DNA of 64,000 nt. Origin: Chara braunii. Its lineage: Eukaryota; Streptophyta; Charophyceae; Charales; Characeae. The stretch lies in contig BFEA01000170.1 in NCBI GenBank assembly GCA_003427395.1, forward strand, positions 2,176,936 through 2,240,935, given 5' to 3'. Below, one piece after another: positions 55,505 through 64,000 of the stretch. Within the stretch, counting starts at the first letter, position 1. Each line of letters starts with the position of its first letter. Made by a program: the position numbers and the translations under genes. Under the pieces are notes generated by a model that was not told where the DNA came from, ran no database searches, and was given only the letters and a program-made list of their open reading frames with translations.

Positions 55505-57645
55505 ATGGCCCAAGCTACTGACTACACCGTCGTCCCGCAAACATATTCAGACCCATCGACCCTCTGTTCGATGAATGTGTTTGAACACTTAAAGAAGCTA
55601 GAGGAGGAGTGATCTAGGTCAGACCCACTATCTTCTTGGACGACACTAGTCAAAGCTCCTAAGGGTGAGACATTCGTCAGCGAGGTAGTCATCGGCGGCT
55701 GCAAGGCCGGGGCCTATTATGACAATTGCTCGACACGGAACTTCATTAGTCGCGCGTGCGTTGAGAGGCTGCGCTTACAGGGGCAAGTGCAACGCCTGAG
55801 TCGACCTGTGGAGTCGACCTGTGTCAACAAACAGCGCATGGTAGTCAATGACTACATCCAAGATGTTGAGTGTTGTTTCCCGTACGCGGGAGGGGAACTG
55901 AGACATCGCGTCTCGTTCCTAGTGAGCGACGAACTCCCCATGGATATGTTGTTAGGTATATACAACCTCTTTGTGGCACAGCCCCAGTTTGACTTGGATC
56001 GAAAAGTGGTCAAACACACTTTGCCAGGTGGGGGGACCGCCAGATTACGTAAGATCAAAGCTAGTAGTCTGATCGAGTCCCACGAATGCATGTGTGCGAC
56101 CTCGTTCTATAATTACTATAAGCAAAATGAGGAGGAGGGTATGTATCTAGTTTATGTCATTACTGCGGGCAAGCCGGTGAAAATGGCGCCGGAGATAGAG
56201 GGAGTAGTTGCTAAATACCCTGATCTATTTGAAGAGCCGACAGGGGTTGTTGAGAGGGATGTCGTCCACGCGATAGAGATTATCCCAGGGTCTAGCATTC
56301 CGAAGGGTAGGATCTATCGGATGTCTCCAAGCGAGTTTGACAAGCTTCGCCGACAACTCAAGGAACTCGTAAAAAAGGGTTGGATCCGGCCGAGTGTTTC
56401 TCCTTTTGGTTCACCAGTCCTATTCGTACCAAAGAAGAAGGAAGGAACACTTAGGATGTGCATTGACTATAGTGGCCTCAATGCCATCACTTTTAAGAAC
56501 AGAGAGCCCCTACCGCGCATCGATGACTTGCTAGACAGAGTGTAAGGGTGTCGGTACTTCAGTAAAATAAATCTGAAGTCCAGGTACCATCAGATTGCAA
56601 TCCGTCCTGAGGATCAACACAAAACCGTTTTCCAGATCAGGTACGGTCTGTACGAGTTTGTGGTGATGCCTTTCGACCTTTTCAATGCTCCTGGCACCTT
56701 TCAGCACGCTATCAATCGGATATTTCATGACTACTTGGATAAGTTTGTCATAGTGTACCTCGATGACATACTTATTTTTAGTAAGGTTGTCGAGGACCAT
56801 GTTGTGCACTTGGATAAAGTCATGAGTCTTCTGCGACAACAAAAGTTCAAGATCAACGGTGAGAAGTGCGAGTTTGGCCGCACTCGTGTCTTGTACTTGG
56901 GTCATGAGATTTCCGCGGAGGGATTAAAGCCCGATGACGCGAAGGTGGCCAGCATTCGTGACTGGCCGCGTCCTCAGTCTTTGACTGAGATGAGGTCTTT
57001 CTTAGGGATGACCGACTACTATCGCAATTTCGTGAAGAACTATAGCATAGTTGCCGCCCCTTTGACTGACCTGACTCGCCTTGACACCCCATGGGAGTGG
57101 ACAAACAGATGCGAGGCTGCTTTCAGACATCTGAAGCATGCGTTGACGCATCATGAGGTCTTGAAACTTCCTGATCCTGACAAGCCATTTGTAGTAACTA
57201 CGAATGCTAGCCAATATGGCATAGGCGCCGTACTTGCGCAGCAGGAGGGGAAGAAGTTGAGGCCAGTAGAGTACATGTCCAAAAAGATGCCATCTCAGAA
57301 GTTGGCTAAGTCCACCTATGAGAAGAAACTCTATGCGATATACAAGGCGCTCACCCATTGGAGACACTATCTCCTTGGGAGGTTCTTCTACGTCAGGACT
57401 GATTACAGACCCTGAAGTGGATGAGAACCCAGCCTGTGCTCTCTGACGCCTTAAAGCGTTGGATTGAAGTCATAGAGCAGTATGACTTTGAGCCTCAGTA
57501 CATCAAAGGCGAGTACAACAAGGTTGCAGATGCACTATCGCGTAGACCAGATTTCTCTGGTGCGCTGACCACTGAGTTTGAGCTTGCGAACGATGTTACT
57601 CAGTCTATGGTGGAAGCCTATCGCGAGGATTGGTTTATGTCTTAG
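55505..57645 (+). pseudogene. Chromovirus protease, reverse transcriptase, RNase H
   Basis: One frame from ATG 55,505. The protease region has [10 protein letters not shown] where related elements have D-x-G-A/S-x-R-N-F, so the active-site Gly is lost. [22 protein letters not shown], a TAA at 56,542 at a usual Gln, then FSKINLKSRYHQI, where the first catalytic Asp is Asn (56,570-56,572), MPFDLFNAPGTFQ and YLDDILIFSK (intact). RNase H: FVVTTNASQYGIGAVLAQQ, where the first Asp is Asn (57,203-57,205). A TGA at 57,413 results from a one-base loss; the frame resumes as MRTQPVLSDALKRW and YNKVADALSRRPDF to the stop at 57,643. TGA also at 55,610. Confidence 0.9.
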
Positions 57646-57663
57646 ATCATATGCAAACTCGAG

Positions 57664-59095
57664 ATGAAGGACAAAGCAACTTCTGCCGAGTTTGAGTTGG
57701 TCAACGGATTGTTGTTCCTTGATATGGCAGGGAATAAACGTATGTGTGTGCCAGATGGGGAGTCTTTGCGTAGTTTATTTTTAGGTGAGTGTCATGATGC
57801 CACCGAACATTTTGGCTTTAAGAAGACTGCAGCCAATCTTTTGCAGCGGTTCTGGTGGCCCACGATGATGAGAGATGCCAAGCTGTACGTGGAGACTTGT
57901 CAGGTCTGTCAGAGAGACAAGCCCTGTACACAGGCCCCTCTTGGGCTCCTCAAGCCCCTTCCGATTCCGGAAAGGCCTGGTGAGAGCCTGTCCATGGACT
58001 TCATGGACACCCTGGTTACCAACAAGAGTGGAATGCGACACATCTTTGTCATTGTGGATAGATTTAGTAAGTATGCTAGGTTAATTGGTATGTCGGAGAC
58101 AGCGAAAACCGAGTACGTGATCAGATTGTTCAAGGAGAACTGGGTCAGAGATTTTGGTCTGCCTAAGTCAATCGTGAGTGACAGGGATGTCAGATTCACC
58201 AGTGAGTTATGGAAGACTGTCGCTGCCGAACGGGGAACACAGTTGCAGATGACTTTTGGGAATCACTCAGAGGCCAATGGCCAAGCCGAGCAACTGAACC
58301 GCGTTGTACATCAAGCCCAATCAGGTGGACTGGGATGAGAAGCTTGCTCTCATCGCCAGCTTGTACAATAAGGCTGTACACAACACCACCGGGGTGAGCC
58401 CAAACAACTTATTACTGACCTTCAAGCCTAGACTGCCCTTAGATTTTCTCCTTCCTGAGAACCAGCCAACTGCTGCACCGGGTACCTTAGAATTCGCTTA
58501 TTGCTATGAACAGAAAATGCAGCAGGCAGTAGAACAAATGCAAAAGGCACAGGCGACAATGATAGAATCTGAAAACAGGCACCGCCGCCCATCTACATTT
58601 CAGGTTGGGGACAGAGTCTGGGTTAAGTCCTCAGAACTGGGACAGGAGCACGGGATCTCCCGCAAGCTCATGCCTCAGTACTTTGGACCATGGGAGGTCT
58701 TAGACATTGTCGGGACTGATCCGGATGAACCATCTTATGTAATCCGGATCCCTGGTTATCTCCGCACTTATCCTGTCTTTCACGCTTCTAAGCTTGCACC
58801 TTCCAAGGAAACTGATCAGTTTCCCTCTCGTCACTCAATGCTGCCCCCAACCATGGATGGAGAGGTCGATGTCGATGACATCGCCGACCATAAGGAAATG
58901 CCAGTTCCAAGACCGACAAGCAGGGGACGTCCTCCGAAACCTAAGCTGTAATACCGGGTTCGGTTCAGACATCACACGGATCCAAAGGAGGATCGATGGT
59001 TCACCAGGGAGGAACTGATGCAGACCGCTCCTCAGGTTGTTGCCCAATATGAAAAGTCTCTGCAGAAGGGAAAGCGCCAAATTATTGAAGATTGA
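57664..59095 (+). pseudogene. Chromovirus integrase with chromodomain-like C-terminus
   Basis: HHCC zinc domain (HDATEHFGFKKTA...CQVCQRDKP), DDE core with all three acids (SMDFMDTL, SDRDVRFTSE, GQAEQLNR). A deletion and frameshift near 58,300 removes the end of the core helix; the frame resumes with YIKPNQVDWDEKLALIASLY. The C-terminal module includes YFGPWEVLDIVG (GPY/F) and YPVFHASKLAPSKE. After a TAA at 58,949 (probable former Gln) the same frame gives YRVRFRHHTDPKEDRWFTRE and TAPQVVAQYEKS, resembling a chromodomain, to the stop at 59,093. Chromodomain integrases target histone-marked heterochromatin. Confidence 0.88.
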
Positions 59096-59121
59096 ACTTC
59101 TCAAAGGACTATCAAAGTTAT

Positions 59122-59132
59122 GGAGGAGGGAA
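59122..59132 (+). promoter_or_regulatory. Polypurine tract
   Basis: GGAGGAGGGAA directly precedes the 3' LTR TG. It primes plus-strand synthesis. Confidence 0.88.
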
Positions 59133-60073
59133 TGCGAGGCCAAGGCCCCGATGAGCCCCTTTTGGCCCTGTTATGCGGCACGTCGGCCGCCCTAAGTGAA
59201 GGCAGGCTCGACGAGGGCCTGAGGGCCCCTATCTCGGTCACCACGCAACTGTGGAAAATTCAGGCAGTTGCGCAACGCCAGTTGGTTGAAGAGCACCCAC
59301 GCCCAAGCCGCTTGTTTGCATGTATGGAAGGCAGGCCCTGGGCTGGATACGGGATATGGGCCAAACACAGGCCGAGGACAGTTGGGCACAAGTAACCACC
59401 ACAGGCCCTGGGCCTGATTTGTTTGGACTGGGCCTCAGCCTACCGGGGCCTACCGAAAGCTTTTTGGGAAAGGCCCAGCGCAGCCTGAGATAGAAGGCAG
59501 GTAGGCCACTTCCATATAGCAAAGGGCCTTCCTTCGCATTTGGCATTCGGGTGCTGGCTGCATGCTGCGCAAGTGCTGTTGTGCTGATGCTGCCTAGCGC
59601 TCACGCGCTCATGGGCGAGCTGGAAGGAGCAGGCAGCCATAGATGAGCTGCGCTGCTAGGAGCTGGGTGAGGCGCAGGGTGGTCCTTGGGTGCATGTGGC
59701 ATCAGTGTGTTGGGGAACGAGGTTGTGAGTGATGCGAGAGACATACTTGGTGCTGGAAGCGTGCAGCATTGACCGCGATCTGCTCGTACTTCGGGAGAGT
59801 TGTTGTCGTCATCTTCGACATTGTAGTCTAGGCTAGATAGGATTTGCCATCTGTAGTCTGGGCGCCGAGCGCCAGATAGGATATCAACATTGGTTTTTCG
59901 TTGATGATGATGATGAGACTATTCCAGCATTGTCAATTATGAGCTTTCGGTGTACTTTTATTTGGTGAAACTCGTGATGCAATTCTACTTTTGGTTCGAG
60001 GTCATGACTATCTGGTCTTATGTGTTTGATGTTGTTTGATTGCTGAAGTTCGCTATTGCTCATGTTCCTTGCA
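59133..60073 (+). repeat. Chromovirus 3' LTR (941 bp)
   Basis: TGCGAGGCC...CCTTGCA, canonical TG...CA ends, followed by CAAC. Repeats 51,266-52,206. Confidence 0.93.
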
Positions 60074-61819
60074 CAACCAAGTCAACCCACCTTTCCTACA
60101 TGCATGACGTCACACCTTTCCCTGAAATCCAAAGCCAAGTCATGCAAGGTATGGGTTCACACAGGTGTGCAAAGGGAACTGAGTCACAATTGACCTTGAG
60201 TGAAGTTTATGAAGTCTCACTCAAGAAAGCCAAGCATTTATCTCAAGAGAAGATTGGCCGCATAACTCACAAGTTGGAGCTGTCCACAAAATAATCCATG
60301 TCCTTCTCAAATGTCACCACTTACACATACGCCACCCACAAGAACTGAGCAAGATAGCCCTCAAGGAGGGTGCTCTCACTTACAGTTCTGAGTGGTCCAC
60401 CATTATACTCTCAATGGTACCTCGTTAACTAAGAATAGTCCCACTTCGATCCTCGACCTAATTTACACCACTCACCACACCAGATTACAAAATGCTTGCC
60501 ACAATACTTATCCCAACATCAATTCCAACTCCCTTGGTCCCAAATTGGGTCCCAAGTGGTTCCACACTGCCGGCGCACCACCAAATGATCATCCAAAAAT
60601 ATAAACTTGGATTGCGACGCTCGTAAAAAATTAGCAACATCTTCGGCGTCAATGCCGCAGTGCCAACACGCAAAGGACCGTAGTCGTATAATATTGCTGA
60701 CAAAACCACCAACTGCGTTATGCAATTTCGACATCACCTCCCCTCAAAACACTGCCGAATACGCCACATCCCCGTCACTACCGTCGTAAAATTCCGTTGT
60801 GCCGCATAAAAATTTTGGCAGCATCTTCTTCCAAAATTACAGCAGCGCGGCCTCCTTACTCAAAATGCCACTTGTTACCATGCAGGCCGTCGGACAACAC
60901 CTCCCCGTCATAGCCCCTTGTTGCATGACTATAGCGTGTCGCAGCCTTACAGCAGCAGCTCACACACTAGTAGCAGCACAAGCACAAAGGTGGGGCAAGA
61001 AGCTCCCAACCTTTAGCTATGACTGCCTCTCTCCTCCTCCAAGTGCTCCTGCAAACCTCCAACACTTCGCCTCACGACACCAACAACTATCCAGCCAGCA
61101 TCTATCCAAGTAGAATGCCCCAGCAGCAATGCCACGAGTGTGAGGCTGCTGGGTGGAGAGCTGGCCGTTATACTTGCTGGAGGAGGCTGTCCAACAGTTC
61201 TTTACCTCAGGCGAATTCACGGGCTCAAGATGAGCCCTAGATGTGAGCCAGATCGATGGCTCAATGTGGCTCAGCCTGGGCCTCACAATTAGTCAGGCAG
61301 TTACTTTTAACTGCCTGTATTTTATTTTTCTTTCTTTTACCCCAACTATCTTGCAATTTCACGAGATAGCTGGCTTCTTGCCATTTTCAAAATATTTTTT
61401 CTTTTCTTTTTTTGACCATTCTTTGAAGAGATACATCTCTTGAAAGTTCGACGTACCCTGCACAAGTTTCAGTGCAGGTACACTGAACTCAACCATTTTT
61501 CAGAATGATTGTTCAGTCTGCACTACTCTGGCCTGAGTAGTCATACTAAGGCCTTAACATGTCCATCTAGCCTTAAACGCGGCATCATTTACGGTCGTTT
61601 TCGTTATTTATTTTTTTCTTAATTTTTATTTTTTTTTATTACCCTCTAGTCTTCCTAAAAGGGGCCGTTCGTTTTTCAAACGAGCAGCCTCCTCCTTTCT
61701 CAAAGTCATTTCAAAGATTCGAACTAGAGTTTAGCTCAAGAGGGTCCTCTAACCCCTGGCGCGCCTGTATCTGGGCTGAATAAGCGCCCGATACAGGCAA
61801 GCGGCTCATGAGCTTTCAT
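60074..61819 (-). other. LTR copy C, segment right of the chromovirus
   Basis: Non-coding LTR DNA. 60,370-61,230 aligns with 36,810-37,680 of copy B; 60,110-60,230 aligns with the 23,560-23,710 region of copy A (TTCACACAGGTGTG, CCTTGAGTGAAGT); 61,240-61,320 aligns with about 24,900-25,020 of copy A and is missing from copy B. T-rich at 61,600-61,650. Confidence 0.75.
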
Positions 61820-61892
<73 letters not shown>

Positions 61893-61967
61893 NNNNNNNN
61901 NNNNNNNNNNNNNNNNNNNNNNNNNNNNNNNNNNNNNNNNNNNNNNNNNNNNNNNNNNNNNNNNNNN

Positions 61968-62029
<62 letters not shown>
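61820..62029. repeat. CT microsatellite with assembly gap (61,893-61,967)
   Basis: Long CT dinucleotide run in LTR copy C, interrupted by 75 N, so its real length is unknown. All long frames through it are Ser-Leu or Arg-Glu repeat artefacts. Confidence 0.97.
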
Positions 62030-62034
<5 letters not shown>

Positions 62035-63340
62035 ACGGTCGCGACTGTTCGTGAGCAAAGAGTCCCTTGTAATTGTAGTACAAGGCTCCAAATACGCACT
62101 TGAACGTCGCCGCACGTTTGCGGCAAATCCATCCTAAACTAAAGTGACAGTCCATTTGTTGAAATCAAACGGACTTTCACTTAATAAAAAGAAAAACAAG
62201 ACCGAAAAAATCTAAAGCAAATCTAAGAGAAAAGAAAATATAAGAAAAACAATAAAACAAAAAACAAAAATGAAAACAAAACTTACCTTTCTTAGAAAAC
62301 GGTTGCCCGTTACTTCGGGCGCCTATAGCGATTCTGGGGACTGTAAGTCCCAATTACTTCTAATAGCGCCATATGGCGCTTCACTTTTAGTTTTAGTTTT
62401 TTTTCTTTTTTCTTTTTTTTCCCTTTTCCGTTGGCATCAGCCAACGGTCTTTTCAGCTCGCGGACACCCGGCGGACAGCTGAAATACAGACCCGAGTTCG
62501 GTCCCATTCGGGATCAAAAACAAATTGAACCCTTTCTCGATTTATGGGTGTCATTCTTGCGCAGGGGCCATGTTGTTCTCAGCGCGGCTGTTTTCAGTCG
62601 CACAATCTCGAAGATCGCATGACCGAAATCGGCCGTGTCCAATCCCACGTTGCGGGCTTCTCCCGAGCTTCTCCAAAAGGTGCTAGCCCGATAGTGCAGG
62701 TCTCGGATTCGATCCCGGTGTCCGCTGATTGAAAATCCTGCTGACTGTATCCTACTGGGCTAGCTCCTATCACGACAGTGATAGGAGCAACTCCTCCATA
62801 TGAAGAGCTTGGCCCTGTCTCTATCCCCCTACCGTGGTCTTGCAAGCCTTGCCTGCCTGTGGCCCTGCTGCCTTGCTTGCTTAAGGCCTTGCAGGCCCTA
62901 CTTGCAGGCTCTGCCCCATCGGTTGGCCGTGAGTATCAACTGCGGAAGTCTCCAGCCCTTAGCAGAGCAGGCTGCTAGGTCCCTCGGCCACCATCGTGGT
63001 TTTAACCCCCCAGTGCGGCGGTCCCTATTAGTCTTGTAGGCTTTGAATCGTGCGACTTAGCAGCCGTTATCTTTTGGTAGGATAGGTCTAGTCTTAGCGT
63101 TCCCGAGTCCGCGTGCCTCTGCGGTCAGAAACTACCGACTACTGCCATTATTTTCAGACGATGCAAGCATCCGGTCTAAAGTTCAAAAAAAGTCTCAGTC
63201 TCTCGGTTATAGGCTTAGTCTAAATAACTTTTTGGCAAACGTCAATCTCATCAAGTCTTCCAATTCAACGAAAAAGGTCGGACAACGTCCGACATCGAAA
63301 AACAAGGGCATATACCCTTGCCAGGGTTTCTGCCCCGACA
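62030..63340 (-). other. LTR copy C, start region with hairpins
   Basis: Matches 37,875-39,152 of copy B and, from about 62,480, 25,920-26,788 of copy A. It includes a perfect 11-bp hairpin GCTCCTATCAC/GTGATAGGAGC (62,763-62,788, loop GACA) and the tRNA-half-like segment 62,682-62,726. No protein coding. Confidence 0.78.
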
Positions 63341-64000
63341 ACGTGTCATTGAAAAGTCATTGAAGTAGCTTTGAGCATAAAAAAAGGTTACCAGAAGGGA
63401 GACAAAAGAGGAAAACTAAAAGCAGGTTTAAAAGGATGATGTAAAAAGTGAGAAGGTGAAGGAGGAAGAGAAGAAAGATAGAAACTCGAAAAAAAAAAAT
63501 AAAAAAAATTGCGTCTGTGATTGCCGCATAGTTGAAAATTTGTCGGAATAACAGTTGACTGCAATCTCAATGCACTGCAGTTCGACACTAAAAAGAGACA
63601 GGTACCGGTAGCGGTACCGGTCCGGCCAGTTCAACAATTGACAAAAATAGGAGGTACCAATACCGGTATCGGTCATTTCCCTAGGGGTGTGGCCTAGGCA
63701 TCTCGGTCGTGGCCCAACCACGGGTGTGGCCTAGACATCTCGATCGTGGCCTAGACATCTCGGCTGTGGCCCTGCCATAGGCGTGACCAAGACATCTCGG
63801 CCATGGCTCAACCACGGATGTGTGTGATAATTGCATAGCAAACACTTGAAAGGACATTCGAACAACTACCACATCAGCAGCAAGCAGAAGAAGAAGGGAG
63901 GAAGAAGAAGAAGAAGAAGAAGGAGGAGGGGGGAAAGAAGATGACACATAGATAATCGCAAAGTTCCCGAACCCGACTTCCGTGACGAAGAACAAAGTGG
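63341..64000. repeat. Flanking DNA with short tandem repeats
   Basis: Right of the large element. GGTACCGGTAGCGGTACCGG and a related GGTACCAATACCGGTATCGG phrase lie at 63,600-63,674. A degenerate ~27-37 bp array keyed on GGCCTAGACATCTCGRTCGTGGC spans 63,685-63,830. AAG/AGG triplets lie at 63,884-63,935. No gene supported. Confidence 0.7.

Larger units (their letters stand above)
51266..60073 (+). mobile_element. Complete chromovirus-type Ty3/gypsy element, decayed
   Basis: 8,808 bp with two LTRs of exactly 941 bp, initiator-Met-type PBS, leader, gag, protease-RT-RNase H, integrase with C-terminal chromodomain-like region, PPT, and a CAAC duplication at both edges (51,262-51,265; 60,074-60,077). 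It sits inside LTR copy C of the large gypsy element in the opposite orientation. LTR differences are mostly transitions. Coding frames have stops and frameshifts. Confidence 0.92.
35976..63340 (-). mobile_element. Large Ty3/gypsy-type LTR retrotransposon, nested host of later insertions
   Basis: Minus-strand order: 5' LTR (63,340 down to 47,467, interrupted by two insertions), PBS-like site, gag, protease, RT, RNase H, integrase, a 1.8 kb non-coding tail and a truncated 3' LTR (39,152-35,976). Both LTRs begin TGTCGGGGCAGAAACC. Net LTR length is about 6.0 kb, unusually long. All coding parts are broken. Confidence 0.85.
47467..63340 (-). repeat. 5' LTR (copy C), about 6.0 kb net, with two nested insertions
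   Basis: It starts TGTCGGGGCAGAAACCCT at 63,340 and ends at 47,467. Subtracting the chromovirus (8,808 bp plus 4-bp duplication) and the 1,063-bp insertion with its duplication leaves about 6.0 kb. It contains the exon-like segment (48,257-49,331), a TATA-like site near 47,915, a long CT repeat and the hairpin cluster. Confidence 0.82.

Noticed and set aside
3759-58951. Possible alternative genetic code with UAA/UAG read as Gln, since several stops fall at Gln positions
   Set aside because: Other in-frame stops fall at Trp, Arg, Glu and Ser-like positions, TGA is also common, and frameshifts and catalytic-residue losses accompany them. Transition decay explains most cases better.
61736-62155. 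Long Arg-Glu or Ser-Leu repeat frames
   Set aside because: Artefacts of the CT microsatellite and of N characters being read through.

Overview
This is transposon-dense, gene-poor nuclear DNA, most likely from a streptophyte (land plant or, more likely, a charophyte alga such as Chara; this assignment is inference). The support is plant-style L1 LINEs (ORF1 with a nucleic-acid-binding domain and CCHC knuckle, ORF2 ending in a zf-RVT zinc motif), a chromovirus primed by initiator-Met tRNA, several other LTR retrotransposon pieces, and a DIRS-like reverse transcriptase, a class known from green algae and rare in land plants. No intact host gene, rRNA, convincing tRNA gene or CRISPR array was found. 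There are three assembly gaps (11,688-11,782; 25,025-25,589; 61,893-61,967).

Layout. 1-308 is a palindromic repeat whose reverse-complement twin lies at 30,735-31,161. 309-2,037 is microsatellite DNA (TTA, GATA, GA) with interleaved inverted repeats. 2,042-18,834 holds two head-to-tail, full-length but decayed LINEs (about 8.8 and 8.0 kb) with a related 11-12 bp motif at all three junctions. 18,846-22,050 is mostly unassigned, with one LTR-like start. 22,278-26,788 is a 4.5 kb LTR (copy A, minus strand). 26,789-33,560 has no coding signal but several degenerate tandem arrays that look like LTR or leader sequence. 33,561-35,975 is a decayed DIRS-like element (minus).

35,976-63,340 is one large Ty3/gypsy-type element on the minus strand: truncated 3' LTR (copy B, 35,976-39,152), internal region (39,153-47,466; integrase, RNase H, RT, protease, gag read right to left), and a roughly 6 kb 5' LTR (copy C, 47,467-63,340). 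The 5' LTR is split by two later insertions: a 1.05 kb putative DNA element (49,370-50,421) and a complete chromovirus (51,266-60,073) with two 941-bp LTRs, PBS, gag, pol, PPT and a 4-bp target duplication. Both LTRs of the large element carry the same unrecognised exon-like coding segment, which is the most interesting unexplained item here.

All retroelement genes are pseudogenes. Many nonsense and catalytic-residue changes are C-to-T or G-to-A (several Asp to Asn, His to Tyr, Trp or Gln to stop), as expected for ageing of methylated repeats. The order of events can be read from nesting: large gypsy element first, then the 1.05 kb element and the chromovirus inserted into its LTR.
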